From Sphingobium chungbukense (GTDB lineage: Bacteria > Pseudomonadota > Alphaproteobacteria > Sphingomonadales > Sphingomonadaceae), in the NCBI RefSeq assembly GCF_001005725.1, contig NZ_LBIC01000014.1, forward strand, positions 23,218 through 87,217: a stretch of 64,000 nucleotides of DNA, given 5' to 3'. Each line of letters begins with the position of its first letter. Position 1 is the first letter of the stretch. Positions 27,052 through 36,238 of this stretch are shown here, piece after piece. The position numbers and the translations under genes were made by a program. The notes below the pieces were generated by a model that worked only from the letters and a program-made list of their open reading frames with translations, did not search any database and was not told the origin of the DNA.

Positions 27052-27645
27052 TTATTTTGACTTGTTCAAATACTCGGCAAGAAAATCCAATCGGTCATTC
27101 CCCCAGAAAACCTGGTCGTCAACGAACATCAGCGGCGCACCGTACACGCCGCGCTGGATCGCCTGGCTCCGGGCCTTGCGATATTCGTTCTGGCCAGTCG
27201 GCGATTCAACGAAGGCAATCAGCGCCTCAGCGTCGAGACCCGCTGCTTTGGCGCATGCGGCCAGCTCGTTGCGGTCGCCCGGATCGATCCCCTGGCCCCA
27301 GATCCGGCGGTAGGCATCGGTCACAAATGCCTCGGCCTTACCGTGCTCGCGGGCGAACAGCACCGCGCAATTCCAGTCTGCGCAAGCGAAGCTCGCCGGG
27401 AAGGTGAGGGGCACCCCATAACGTTCGGCCCAGCGCTCAAGGTCTGCCTTCATGACCTTGATCTTGGGCAAGACTTCGCGATTGGACGGGCCATAGTTGC
27501 CGGCGGCAATTTTGGCTTCAGGAATGTCAATCGGCCAGTATTCCACCGTGCTTCCCGCTGCCCGCGCGATCCCCGGCAGCTTGAGCTGGGCAAGGTAGCT
27601 GAACGGGCTGATGAAATCGAAGTAGAAGTCGATCGTGCGGGTCAT
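27052..27645 (-). CDS. nahD: 2-hydroxychromene-2-carboxylate isomerase
   Basis: 197 residues of the kappa-class GST/DsbA-like isomerase family. The N-terminus IDFYFDFISPFSYLA with the catalytic serine near 11, PIDI, the SREVLPK region and GVYGAPLMFVDDQVFWGNDRLDFL near the end are diagnostic. It isomerises 2-hydroxychromene-2-carboxylate to trans-o-hydroxybenzylidenepyruvate, with glutathione as cofactor, in naphthalene-type degradation. The start overlaps the preceding Rieske gene's stop. Its partner enzymes are NahC-like at 29788 and NahE-like at 59514. Confidence 0.92.
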   Translation of the reverse strand: MTRTIDFYFDFISPFSYLAQLKLPGIARAAGSTVEYWPIDIPEAKIAAGNYGPSNREVLPKIKVMKADLERWAERYGVPLTFPASFACADWNCAVLFAREHGKAEAFVTDAYRRIWGQGIDPGDRNELAACAKAAGLDAEALIAFVESPTGQNEYRKARSQAIQRGVYGAPLMFVDDQVFWGNDRLDFLAEYLNKSK

Positions 27646-28904
27646 GCCGGTTCCACCTCAAAGCCGACCATTTTGCGATAATTGTCCCAGAACCCGATGA
27701 TCGCGCCCTCGGTGACGAGATGGTCGGCATCCTCGGCTCGACCGCCACCCATCGCGATGTAGGACGTCGCGCTTGCCTCGCCGACGATGGCGTTCTGGAC
27801 GATTTCCACCGCTTCGCCGTCTTCCATCGAAATGAGTCCTGCAGGTCCGATCAGGTTAGCCTGTTTTAGCCGGATGGCCTGCATTTCCTCGTCGTCGTCC
27901 TGGTAGCCGAAATGGGTCCAGACCAATTCGAATTCGTCTGGGCCGTAAGTCACGGTCTGGCGTACGGCGAGCGTGTTCTGGATCTGCTGGAGGACGAGGT
28001 TGGGGTAGACCGCGAGGATCACCAGAGTGACATTGTCCGCGAACTCCTGCCGACCTTTCAGCAGCGACATGTCCTGCAGCTTGAATTCGGTGTCGAAGGT
28101 GCGGGAATCGCCGTAGGCCTGCTTGTCGGCGGCATCGTCGTTGCTGGCCGCGATCGAATAGAGCAGCGAGTGGCGTTTGTTGGCATCCATAAGCGCCTTA
28201 CCGGTCTGGGTTGAGCGATACAGACCGAACGTGTTGTGGAATAGGTGCAGCAGGCTCGCGTGGTAGGGATCGCGGGTGTTCTCCGCGTAAAGCTTCCAAT
28301 TCCCGCGGATGCGCTGGCGCTGGTCGCCCAGAACGGTGACGGGTTTGCACATGATCCGCTCGATCTGCTCGACCACGATCGGACCGAGGAAATCACGGCA
28401 GGATTCAACCGTTTCGGAGAAAGAAGCGAAGACCAGACCGTTGACCGATTCGGTGCGTAACTGTCTCAGATTGTGCTGGCTCATGTCAAAATCGCCAGGC
28501 ATCCCGCCTTGCCCCTTGAGGCCGCGGCGGAAGGGCACGCCGATCAGCTTACCCTTCAGGTCGTAGGCCCACTGGTGGTAGACGCATTCCAGACTTGAGC
28601 GGTTGCCGCGCATTTCGCGGCAGACCAGGGCACCGCGATGGGCGCAGCGATTGACCACGACATGCACCGAGCCGTCGCTGTCGCGCGTGAGGATCACCGG
28701 CGTTTCGCCCACGAAGGTCGATTTGAAATCACCTGCCTTCGGAACTTCAGCTTCAAGTCCGACGAAGGACCAGCAGTCACCCTTAAAAATTTTCTCCTGT
28801 TCGCGATCATAGTACTGGCGATCGGTGAAAACGCGGTACGGAACCCGGCATCCGGCAGTGGACGGGGCTTGATCCAAGGTGTCTTGTTGCTGGGCAATGG
28901 ACAT
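27642..28904 (-). CDS. Rieske oxygenase alpha subunit, salicylate 1-hydroxylase/anthranilate dioxygenase type
   Basis: 420 residues. Rieske ligands C87, H89, C107, H110 (NRCAHRGALVC, CVYHQWAYD). The mononuclear iron site is in NWKLYAENTRDPYHASLLHLF. The C-terminal SMEDGEAVEIVQNAI is typical of the AhdA1/AndAc branch, which acts on salicylate, anthranilate or similar acids. It is accompanied by its own beta subunit and a Rieske ferredoxin upstream and NahD downstream, so conversion of salicylate to catechol is the likely job. A paralogue lies at 33815. Confidence 0.87.
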   Translation of the reverse strand: MSIAQQQDTLDQAPSTAGCRVPYRVFTDRQYYDREQEKIFKGDCWSFVGLEAEVPKAGDFKSTFVGETPVILTRDSDGSVHVVVNRCAHRGALVCREMRGNRSSLECVYHQWAYDLKGKLIGVPFRRGLKGQGGMPGDFDMSQHNLRQLRTESVNGLVFASFSETVESCRDFLGPIVVEQIERIMCKPVTVLGDQRQRIRGNWKLYAENTRDPYHASLLHLFHNTFGLYRSTQTGKALMDANKRHSLLYSIAASNDDAADKQAYGDSRTFDTEFKLQDMSLLKGRQEFADNVTLVILAVYPNLVLQQIQNTLAVRQTVTYGPDEFELVWTHFGYQDDDEEMQAIRLKQANLIGPAGLISMEDGEAVEIVQNAIVGEASATSYIAMGGGRAEDADHLVTEGAIIGFWDNYRKMVGFEVEPA

Positions 28905-28928
28905 GATTGGGTGCTTTCAACTTTGCAG

Positions 28929-29417
28929 CTAGATCGGGCGGACCATCATCGTATCGATGAGGTGGGTGTCGAAGATTGCGGTCTTGGAAAGGAAGCGCGA
29001 GCCAGCGCCGGAAACGTCGATTTGATCGACATATTTTCCGGAATTGTAGATCGACGTCTGACCGTCGTTGCGCGTCATCAGGACCACATAGTTGGTCTGT
29101 GTGGTGACGATCTGCCCGCTGGTCGACTTCACGCGGGTCGGACCGAGAATATGCCGGTAGCTGTGCGCGGGAAAGATATTGGCGCGGCGCAAAGAGACGA
29201 TGCGATCGACCAGCATGCCGCGGCTGTCGCAGAACACCGCAGCCAGGTTCAGCGAACGATTGTGGTTCTCCGCTGAGATCACACTGTACTGGCACTTTTC
29301 TTCAAACAGGTTAGGCCATTCTTCCAACCGGTCGTCATCGATCAGTTCCGCATGAAGCGCATTAAGTTGCGCAGCGGCATGCTGAAACTGCATCTGCTCA
29401 AGGGTGGGAAGGCCCAT
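28929..29417 (-). CDS. Rieske oxygenase beta subunit
   Basis: 162 residues of the NTF2-like small subunit family: DDDRLEEWPNLFEEKCQYSV, VDRIVSLRRANIFPAHSYRHILG, IYNSGKYVDQI. It has no metal centre and stabilises the alpha hexamer. The ATG at 29417 overlaps the ferredoxin stop (ATGA). It is most similar in pattern to the beta subunit at 35092, so the two pairs share an origin. Confidence 0.88.
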   Translation of the reverse strand: MGLPTLEQMQFQHAAAQLNALHAELIDDDRLEEWPNLFEEKCQYSVISAENHNRSLNLAAVFCDSRGMLVDRIVSLRRANIFPAHSYRHILGPTRVKSTSGQIVTTQTNYVVLMTRNDGQTSIYNSGKYVDQIDVSGAGSRFLSKTAIFDTHLIDTMMVRPI

Positions 29418-29743
29418 CAGGCTGCTCCTTCGGGCTTCGTGATGCAGACCCAACCATCCTCGATTTCGACCGGATAGGACGCGATCGCCACTTGGCAGGG
29501 AAAGGCCTTGGCTGCGCCGGTCTTGATGTCGAACGAGCCGCCATGGAACGGACACTCGATGATGTCGCCATCCTGATATCCGTCGGTCAGCATGGCATTG
29601 CCGTGAGTGCAAAGATTGTCGGTAACGAAAATCTCGCCATCAACATTATATACTGCGAGGGCGGGCATTCCTTCGGCGAACGCCGCGACCGGCTCGCCGT
29701 CTTTTACGCCGGCAACTTCACAAAGGCGCAATTGGTTCGACAT
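29417..29743 (-). CDS. Rieske-type [2Fe-2S] ferredoxin of ring-hydroxylating oxygenases
   Basis: 108 residues. The cluster ligands are in CTHGNAML and CPFHGGSFDIKTG (CxH...CxxH). It is the BphA3/NahAb type that carries electrons from a reductase to the oxygenases. It is the only ferredoxin of this kind in the window although six terminal oxygenases are present, so it probably serves several of them, with the reductase at 57330. It is translationally coupled to the beta subunit. Confidence 0.92.
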   Translation of the reverse strand: MSNQLRLCEVAGVKDGEPVAAFAEGMPALAVYNVDGEIFVTDNLCTHGNAMLTDGYQDGDIIECPFHGGSFDIKTGAAKAFPCQVAIASYPVEIEDGWVCITKPEGAA

Positions 29744-29787
29744 GATGGGGTTGTTTTCCTGTCAAGAATTGATTTACACGAAGATTG

Positions 29788-30687
29788 TCACAGCAGCGGA
29801 ACGTCCATTCCGTAACCAGCAGCCTCGTTGCCATGACCGAAGATGTCACGGGTGTAGTATTCCTGCTGGCTCGGCGCCTGGCGCGCACCCCAGCCAAATT
29901 CCCACAGCCAACCCGACGGGTTAGCGCAGTAAAACGTCAGGGCCTGGTCGTTGGCGTGCTTGCCCAACTGGAGCGCGACGTCAATCTTCTTCGCACGCAC
30001 AACGTCATGGGCCATGCCGAGATCATCGAGTTCGGTGTATTCGAACATCAGGTGATTGATGCGCTTTTCCATCGGCCCAAGACCGAAAGCAACAGAATGC
30101 TGTCGTTCGTTGCAGTGCATGAAGTAGGGCTGGGCAACCATGCCGTTCGGCAGATGAAGGTGGTATTCGACTGAACCGCGCAGACCCAGCAGTTCATAGA
30201 AACGAGCCGCCGCCTCGACATCGTCCTGGCGCAGAATGCAGTGCCCAACGCCTTGCGATCCGGTCAGGAACTTGCCGAACATCGGACGGCCAGGATGAAA
30301 CGGCTTGTGCGTATCGACCTGGGGGCCGAAGAAGATCTCGGTCGGATTGCCGCCCGGATCGGCCAGCTTGAGTAGCCCGAGAACGCGGCGCTCGCGCGCT
30401 TCGGCTTCGGTGCCCACGGTGAAGGGGATTCCCGCCGCGCTCAGCTTTTCCTGCATCGCGGCGAATTCCTGCGGCCCGGCCACGCGCCAGCCCATGTAGG
30501 CCAGGTCATCGCTGCCATCAGCGTGCAGAACGATGCGGTGATGCCAAAGGTCCATCCGCAGATAGAGCCGATCCCCTTCGCCTTCATCGACGACTTCCAT
30601 GCCGGCGACTTCGGCGGCGTAAGCGCGCCAGGCAGCGAGATCGGAAACGGAAAGACCAAGATAGCCGAGTTCGGTGACGACCGACAT
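29788..30687 (-). CDS. nahC: Extradiol dioxygenase, 1,2-dihydroxynaphthalene/2,3-dihydroxybiphenyl type
   Basis: 299 residues, a two-domain type I vicinal-oxygen-chelate enzyme. Iron ligands are predicted at H149 (GVGHCIL), H212 (INHLMFEY) and E263 (GWLWEFGWG). The pattern fits NahC and BphC. It cleaves 1,2-dihydroxynaphthalene or dihydroxybiphenyl, making the substrate for the NahD-like isomerase further down. The ATG has GGGAGAG upstream. It is the first gene of the leftward operon, and its promoter region is shared with the divergent benzoate dioxygenase genes. Confidence 0.9.
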   Translation of the reverse strand: MSVVTELGYLGLSVSDLAAWRAYAAEVAGMEVVDEGEGDRLYLRMDLWHHRIVLHADGSDDLAYMGWRVAGPQEFAAMQEKLSAAGIPFTVGTEAEARERRVLGLLKLADPGGNPTEIFFGPQVDTHKPFHPGRPMFGKFLTGSQGVGHCILRQDDVEAAARFYELLGLRGSVEYHLHLPNGMVAQPYFMHCNERQHSVAFGLGPMEKRINHLMFEYTELDDLGMAHDVVRAKKIDVALQLGKHANDQALTFYCANPSGWLWEFGWGARQAPSQQEYYTRDIFGHGNEAAGYGMDVPLL

Positions 30688-30800
30688 AGTTCAAACTCTC
30701 CCAATTCACCCCAAAACAGGGCCATTTTGCGATTTGCTGGCAACCTTGCTTCGATTCGAGCCGCCGGTTTCAGCCATTTCTGACCCACTACCTACCAGAA

Positions 30801-30825
30801 CGTTTTTCATTGTGCAATACGTTGC
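30801..30825 (-). promoter_or_regulatory. Candidate 25-bp operator, site B
   Basis: On the minus strand it begins GCAACGTATTGCA and matches site D at 18 of 25 positions. A perfect inverted repeat GTGCAA-TACG-TTGCAC (30812-30827) overlaps it. It lies in the 231-bp region between the divergent NahC-like gene and the benzoate dioxygenase gene, so it can affect both operons. Confidence 0.5.
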
Positions 30826-30918
30826 ACGAAATGATGGGATGAGGTAATCACCGTGTGCCATCTGCGGTTGATTCGCGGATGGTATTGGGTGCCCGACGCA
30901 CAGAACGGGAGAGGATCG

Positions 30919-32337
30919 ATGGAACTCAATGATAAAATCGGCGGCAGGATTGCCGACTTGCAGGGCTTGAAAGGGCGCATGCGCGCTTGGCTCAAGAAGG
31001 ATCACGAGCGCGGGATCTTCCAGCTGGACCGCGCCGCTTTCACCGAAGCTGCGCTGTTTGAGCTCGAGATGAAGTACATCTTCGAACGGAACTGGGTCTA
31101 CCTCGCGCACGAGAGCCAGGTTTCCAAGCCGAACGATTTCATCACCACGAAAATCGGCCGCGTCCCCATCCTTGTAACCCGGGACAAGTCCGGCGATGTC
31201 GGCGCCTTCGTGAATGCCTGTTCGCACCGTGGCGCGCGCCTGTGCCGCGAGCGGGCCGGCAACAAGCGCAACCACATGTGCCCGTTTCATGGTTGGACGT
31301 TCTCGTCCGGGGGCGACCTGCTGGACGTCACCGATGAGAGCATCGGGGGCTATCCGGAGGCATTCAATCGCGCCGATTTCGGGCTTCAACCGGTCGCCCG
31401 GGTGGAAAGCTACCGCGGCTTCATTTTTGCCAGCCTCTCCGCCGATGTCGTCCCGCTGGTCGATCACCTCGCCGGCGCGCGGGATTTCATCGATATCCTG
31501 GTGGACCAGTCGAAGTCCGGCGCAATGGAAGTTTTGCCCGGAACCAACCGCTACCGCTATCACGGCAACTGGAAGATGCAGGTCGAGAACGGGCTCGACG
31601 GCTATCACGTCATGACCACGCATGCCAACTACTTCATGACGGTTCAGCGCCGCGTCGAAGGCATTTCGAAGAACGAAACCAAGGCGATTAGCTTCAATGG
31701 CTTCACCGCGCGCGATGGCGGGTCGTTCTCGTTCCACAACGGACACACGGTGTTGTGGGCCGACTATGCCAACTTCATGGATCGCCCCAATTTCGAGATC
31801 ATCGACTGGCTCGAAGAGTCCTACGGCGCCGAAAAGGCCAAGTGGATGAACAAGCGCATCCGTAACCTGCAGCTGTTTCCCAACGTCTTCCTGATGGACC
31901 AGACCAGCACGCAGATCCGCATCATCCAGCCGCTGGCCCTGGATGAGACCGAAGTCAGCACGGTGTGCATCGCCCCGGTCGGCGAAAGCCCCGAGGCGCG
32001 GGCCCTGCGGCTGCGTCAGTATGAGGATTTCTTCAATTCGACCGGCATGGCGACCCCGGACGACCTGACCGAATTCAACAACTGCCAGACCGGGTATGGC
32101 GCCGGCGAAGGCCGCTACAACGAGATGTCGCGCGGTTCGACGCGCTGGGACACCGGCCCGGGCAAGTTCGGCGAGCCGCTCGATTTCAATGTGGTGCTGA
32201 GCAGCCCGGCGGTTGCCGACGAAGGCCTCTATGTGGCGATCCATGACGAATGGCTCACGCTCATGGAAAAGGCCATCGACAGCGAGTGCAGCGAGCTTGC
32301 CGCCTTCCTTGAGCGTTCACTGGAGAAGGCACGATGA
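30919..32337 (+). CDS. Benzoate/toluate 1,2-dioxygenase alpha subunit
   Basis: 472 residues from an ATG with GGGAGAGG 5 bases upstream. Rieske ligands C101, H103, C121, H124 (NACSHRGARLC, CPFHGWTF). The iron site lies in NWKMQVENGLDGYHVMTTH. YLAHESQ and the late NEMSRGSTRWDTG resemble BenA and XylX. It forms a cis-diol carboxylate from benzoate or methylbenzoates. The beta gene overlaps the stop. The corresponding BenD-type dehydrogenase is far away at 58576; a PdxA-like dehydrogenase lies next to it. Confidence 0.88.
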   Translation: MELNDKIGGRIADLQGLKGRMRAWLKKDHERGIFQLDRAAFTEAALFELEMKYIFERNWVYLAHESQVSKPNDFITTKIGRVPILVTRDKSGDVGAFVNACSHRGARLCRERAGNKRNHMCPFHGWTFSSGGDLLDVTDESIGGYPEAFNRADFGLQPVARVESYRGFIFASLSADVVPLVDHLAGARDFIDILVDQSKSGAMEVLPGTNRYRYHGNWKMQVENGLDGYHVMTTHANYFMTVQRRVEGISKNETKAISFNGFTARDGGSFSFHNGHTVLWADYANFMDRPNFEIIDWLEESYGAEKAKWMNKRIRNLQLFPNVFLMDQTSTQIRIIQPLALDETEVSTVCIAPVGESPEARALRLRQYEDFFNSTGMATPDDLTEFNNCQTGYGAGEGRYNEMSRGSTRWDTGPGKFGEPLDFNVVLSSPAVADEGLYVAIHDEWLTLMEKAIDSECSELAAFLERSLEKAR

Positions 32338-32828
32338 CCGCATTCCATTCGCGCTGGCTGGCGGTTTCCCGCTTCATCGGTCAGGAAGCCATGGCGCTTG
32401 ACGACAAGGACTGGGATGCCTGGCTGGCGCTCTATCACGAAGAGGCGGAATACTGGGTTCCAGCCTGGGACGATCACGAACGGCCGACTGCGGATCCGCA
32501 GAACGAAGTCTCGCTGATCTACTATCCCAACCGGGGCGGGCTTGAGGATCGGGTGTTCCGGATCAGGACCCGGCGCTCGGCGGCGAGCACGCCGCAGCCA
32601 CGCACGGTTCACCAGTTCTCCCTGCTGTCTGCTGAGGAGAGCGATGACCAGGTGCATGCGCGGACGTCTTGGACCACGGTTTCGGTGCTGGAAGGCAAAG
32701 TCGCCACTCTCAGCGGGTGGGCCTTCTATGATCTCGAACCTCGGGATGATTCGTTCGTGATCCGCCGCAAGAAGACGGTTGTCGTCACCGATCTGTTCCA
32801 AGAAGTAGCCGATGTCTACAGCCTCTGA
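32334..32828 (+). CDS. Benzoate/toluate 1,2-dioxygenase beta subunit
   Basis: 164 residues. The segment AWLALYHEEAEYWVPAWDD, followed by SLIYYPNRGGLEDRVFRI, closely follows BenB/XylY. It has no cofactor of its own. ATGA overlap with the alpha gene, and its own last 17 bases overlap the PdxA-like gene. This supports tight co-translation of the three. Confidence 0.9.
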   Translation: MTAFHSRWLAVSRFIGQEAMALDDKDWDAWLALYHEEAEYWVPAWDDHERPTADPQNEVSLIYYPNRGGLEDRVFRIRTRRSAASTPQPRTVHQFSLLSAEESDDQVHARTSWTTVSVLEGKVATLSGWAFYDLEPRDDSFVIRRKKTVVVTDLFQEVADVYSL

Positions 32829-33804
32829 GCGGGTGCGCCCCGTCGTGGGGACGATGATCGGTGATCCCGCCGGGATCGGACCCGAAGTGGCTGTCAGGGC
32901 GCTGGCCGACGGTGCCGTACACACGGATTCGATCCCCGTGCTGGTCGGGTCTGCTGCGGCGGTAGAGCGGGCGCTCGATTTCACTGGCACCAAGGCACGG
33001 CTGCGGGTGATGCGCGGCTTCGAAAAACCCAGCGACGATCCCGCGATCATCGACGTCATCGATACCGGCGCGCTGCCCGATGGCGTTCTGCCCCTGGGCG
33101 AGGACACCGAGGCCGCCGGGCACGCCACCGCGCAATGGCTGGATGAGCTCGACGCGTTGGCCCGCGACGGTTCTTTCGCCGCCACGATCATGGGGCCGAT
33201 CAGCACTGGTTCGCTTAAACTTGCCAAGAAGCTCGACAGGGTCATCAGCCCGACCCCGGGCGAAAGCTATCTGGTGCTGCTGACCGGGCCGCTCAGGGTT
33301 GCGCATCTCACCGACCACATGTCGCTGCGGCAAGTGATCGACGTCATTTCAGCCGATCTCGTCGCCACGGCGGTGGGGCAACTGCACGAGGCCATGCAAT
33401 CGTGGGGCATCGCCCAACCGCGGATCGCGGTTGCCGGTCTCAACCCACATGCCATGGGCGACGAGGATCGCCTTGAAATTGCGCCTGGGATTGAAGCCGC
33501 GCGGGCAAGGGGCATCGATGTCGAAGGGCCTATCGCGCCTGACTCGGTCTTCCGCCACTGCATCGAGGGTCGCTACGACATGGTCCTGGCGATGTTCCAC
33601 GATCAGGGCCACATCGCGGTCAAGACCTGGGGCTTTTCGGGCAATAGCGTGATCATCATGGGGCCGCCGTACCTGCACATGTCGGTGGCCCATGGCACCG
33701 CCTACGACATCGTCGGTACCGGCAAGGCCGATGCCGCGATGATGCTGAGCGCGATGCGCACTTGCGGACGACTCGCTTCGGGCCGCGGTTTCGAACAAGC
33801 TTAG
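32812..33804 (+). CDS. PdxA-family dehydrogenase, possible cis-diol carboxylate dehydrogenase
   Basis: 330 residues. MIGDPAGIGPEV at the start, the metal-binding histidines in AHLTDHMSLR, GLNPHAMG and FHDQGHIAVKTWG identify the PdxA fold. In aromatic clusters such proteins (for example TphB of terephthalate degradation) oxidise and decarboxylate cis-diol carboxylates to catechols. Its place directly after a benzoate-type dioxygenase, with overlap, points to that role rather than vitamin B6 synthesis. Metal- and NAD-dependence is expected from the family. Confidence 0.82.
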   Translation: MSTASERVRPVVGTMIGDPAGIGPEVAVRALADGAVHTDSIPVLVGSAAAVERALDFTGTKARLRVMRGFEKPSDDPAIIDVIDTGALPDGVLPLGEDTEAAGHATAQWLDELDALARDGSFAATIMGPISTGSLKLAKKLDRVISPTPGESYLVLLTGPLRVAHLTDHMSLRQVIDVISADLVATAVGQLHEAMQSWGIAQPRIAVAGLNPHAMGDEDRLEIAPGIEAARARGIDVEGPIAPDSVFRHCIEGRYDMVLAMFHDQGHIAVKTWGFSGNSVIIMGPPYLHMSVAHGTAYDIVGTGKADAAMMLSAMRTCGRLASGRGFEQA

Positions 33805-33814
33805 GGAGAAGACC

Positions 33815-35095
33815 ATGAACGCCGAAACCATGCCCGTCGCCGCGGGGTCGGAGCCGACTGCGGTCGATTACGCAGTCTATCACAGCCAAGCGATCTTCAC
33901 TGCCGAACAGGAAAACATCTTTCGCGGACAGACCTGGTGCTACCTCGGCCTCGAAGCCGAGCTGGCCAACAGCGGCGATTTCCGTTCGACCCATGTCGGC
34001 AATACTCCGGTGGTGGTGACGCGGGCAACCGATGGCACCATCCATGCCTGGGTAAATCGCTGCGCCCACAAGGGCGCAACCGTGTGCCGCTCGCTGCGTG
34101 GCAACCAGGCCGACGGGGCGTTCGTCTGCGTCTATCACCAGTGGGCCTACGACGCGACCGGTGCGCTTGTCGGCGTGCCGTTCCGGCGGGGGCTGAAAGG
34201 CGTGGGCGGCTATTCGAAGGAATTCAATATGGCCGAGCATTCGCTGGAGCGGTTGCGGGTCGAGACATTCGGCGGCCTCGTGTTCGGCACCTTCAACCCG
34301 ACCATCGCCCCGCTCGACGACTTTCTGGGTCCAGTGATGCGCAAATACATTCAGCGCGTCTTCCAGCGCCCGGTCAAGGTTCTGGGCTATGCGCGACAGT
34401 TCATGGCCGGCAACTGGAAGCTCTATTCGGAAAACAGTCGTGACAGCTACCACGGCGGTCTGTTGCACCTGTTCTATCCCACTTTCGGCATCTACCGCCA
34501 GAGCCAGGAAAGCGCGGGTCTGGTTTCGGACGAGGGCTACCACACCGTCTTTACCGTGTCTAAGCCCAAGGGCGATGTCGACTACGGCTCGTTCGGTGAC
34601 GAGGCCAACCGCGAGATGCAGGGTGAGGCCAAGTTGCAGGACGAGCGCCTGCTGGCATTCCGCCCGGAGATCGCTGATGATGTCGGACTGCACATCCAGT
34701 CGATCTTCCCGTCTGTCGTTGTCCAGCAGATCCAGAACACCCTCGCCACCAGGCAGATCGTGCCCCACGGGACCGACAAGACCGAGCTGGTCTGGACCTA
34801 TTTCGGCTATGCCGACGATGATGATGAAACGACTCGCCACCGCCTTCGCAACCTCAACCTGGTTGGACCGTCTGGGTTGATTTCGATGGAAGACGGCGAA
34901 GCGGTCGAACTGTGCCAGCAGGGCACGATCGGTGCCGAAGGCAAGCGCAGCTTTGTCGAGATGGGCGGGGACGATGTCCGACCGTCATACGCCCCGATGG
35001 GTATGGATGAAAATTCCGTGCGCGGGTTCTGGAAGGGCTATCTCGGGCTGATGGGCAATGCCTTGGCCGATCTCGCAGCGGAGGGCCGGGCATGA
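33815..35095 (+). CDS. Rieske oxygenase alpha subunit, salicylate/anthranilate type (second copy)
   Basis: 426 residues. Rieske ligands C83, H85, C105, H108; iron site NWKLYSENSRDSYHGGLLHLF; C-terminal SMEDGEAVELCQQGTIG. It is a clear paralogue of the protein at 27642 but distinctly diverged, so it may prefer another hydroxy- or aminobenzoate. It is 10 bp after the PdxA-like gene and overlaps the beta gene by four bases. No ferredoxin or reductase is next to it. Confidence 0.87.
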   Translation: MNAETMPVAAGSEPTAVDYAVYHSQAIFTAEQENIFRGQTWCYLGLEAELANSGDFRSTHVGNTPVVVTRATDGTIHAWVNRCAHKGATVCRSLRGNQADGAFVCVYHQWAYDATGALVGVPFRRGLKGVGGYSKEFNMAEHSLERLRVETFGGLVFGTFNPTIAPLDDFLGPVMRKYIQRVFQRPVKVLGYARQFMAGNWKLYSENSRDSYHGGLLHLFYPTFGIYRQSQESAGLVSDEGYHTVFTVSKPKGDVDYGSFGDEANREMQGEAKLQDERLLAFRPEIADDVGLHIQSIFPSVVVQQIQNTLATRQIVPHGTDKTELVWTYFGYADDDDETTRHRLRNLNLVGPSGLISMEDGEAVELCQQGTIGAEGKRSFVEMGGDDVRPSYAPMGMDENSVRGFWKGYLGLMGNALADLAAEGRA

Positions 35096-35580
35096 GCGTT
35101 GCAGCCGAAGTAGCGCAAGTCGCGCAAAGTGCGATCGACGATTTCAACGCGGCTTACGGGCTTTGCCTTGATGATGACCGGCTCGAGCAATGGCCTACGC
35201 TGTTCGTTGACGATTGCCTGTACCAGGTGATCGCGCGCGAGAATGTCGATAACGGCTTGCCCGCAGCTGTGATGTATTGCGACAGCAAAGGGATGCTGGC
35301 GGATCGGGTTGTCGCGCTGCGCAAGGCAAACGTCTTCCCCGAACATTTCAACCGGCACCTGATCGGGCGTGCGGTGATCACCGGCGCGGAAGGCAACCAG
35401 GTTTCTGCTGAAGCCAGCTATGTCGTCTTCCAGACCCGTAACGATGGTGAAACGCGTATCTACAATGCCGGCAAATATGTCGACTGGTTCGATCTTAGCG
35501 GTGGAACCGTTCGTCTGAAGAGCCGGACCTGCATCTACGACACGCTGCGAATCGCCACCCTGTTGGCGACCCCGATCTGA
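35092..35580 (+). CDS. Rieske oxygenase beta subunit (second copy)
   Basis: 162 residues, NTF2-like small subunit: LDDDRLEQWPTLFVDDCLYQV, DRVVALRKANVFPEHFNRHLIG, IYNAGKYVDWFDL. It parallels the subunit at 28929 along its length. The ATG overlaps the alpha stop (ATGA). It probably forms the oxygenase with the protein at 33815. Confidence 0.88.
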   Translation: MSVAAEVAQVAQSAIDDFNAAYGLCLDDDRLEQWPTLFVDDCLYQVIARENVDNGLPAAVMYCDSKGMLADRVVALRKANVFPEHFNRHLIGRAVITGAEGNQVSAEASYVVFQTRNDGETRIYNAGKYVDWFDLSGGTVRLKSRTCIYDTLRIATLLATPI

Positions 35581-35622
35581 GCCGATCCCGCATTTCCTGG
35601 TTTGCCCAAAAGGAGACTATCC

Positions 35623-36228
35623 ATGAAGCTGTTCATTAGCCCTGGTGCCTGCTCGCTCGCACCGCATATTGCCCTGCGCGAAACCGGTGCGGCGTTCGAT
35701 GCGGTGAAGGTCGATCTGGCGACCCGCAAGGTAGAGACCGGAGACGATTTCCTGACGGTCAATCCGTCAGGCAAAGTTCCTGCGCTGACCCTCGACAGTG
35801 GCGAAACCCTGACTGAAAATCCTGCGATCCTGCTCTACATCGCCGATCAGAAGCCAGACGCGGCCCTGGCGCCTCGTGATGGCACGTTGGAGCGTTACCG
35901 CCTGATCAGCCGACTGAGTTTTCTGGGGTCGGAATTCCACAAGGCGTTCGTACCGCTTTTCACACCCGGCAGCAGCGACGAAGCAAAGCTCGCGGCCTCG
36001 ACCGCCGTCAAGAATCATCTGGGTGCGCTGGACAAGGAACTTTTGGACAAGGAACACTATGCCGGTTCTGAATTCAGCGTCGCCGACATCTATCTGTTCG
36101 TGATGCTGGGCTGGCCGGCCCATGTCGGGATCGACATGAGCGCCTATCCCAACCTTGGTGCTTATTGCGGCCGGATCGCGCAGCGCCCGTCGGTTGGCGC
36201 AGCACTCAAGGCCGAAGGGCTCGTCTGA
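35623..36228 (+). CDS. Glutathione S-transferase
   Basis: 201 residues. The N-terminal thioredoxin-like domain has SPGACSLAPHIALRE, with the serine/cysteine site typical of beta-class bacterial GSTs, then NPSGKVPAL and LTENPAILLYIA; the C-terminal helical domain follows. Related GSTs (BphK type) are common in aromatic clusters and may remove toxic or halogenated by-products. AAAGGAG precedes the ATG by 8 bases. It is the last gene before a strong terminator. Confidence 0.9.
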   Translation: MKLFISPGACSLAPHIALRETGAAFDAVKVDLATRKVETGDDFLTVNPSGKVPALTLDSGETLTENPAILLYIADQKPDAALAPRDGTLERYRLISRLSFLGSEFHKAFVPLFTPGSSDEAKLAASTAVKNHLGALDKELLDKEHYAGSEFSVADIYLFVMLGWPAHVGIDMSAYPNLGAYCGRIAQRPSVGAALKAEGLV

Positions 36229-36238
36229 TCGGGCATGC

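Noticed and set aside
30706..32244. 512-codon open frame on the minus strand
   Set aside because: It lies antisense to a benzoate-type dioxygenase with all Rieske and iron ligands on the plus strand; the long frame results from high GC and codon bias.
32812..33804. Vitamin B6 biosynthesis (PdxA) as the role
   Set aside because: The gene overlaps a benzoate-type dioxygenase gene and no other B6 gene is near; a catabolic role as in TphB is more likely.
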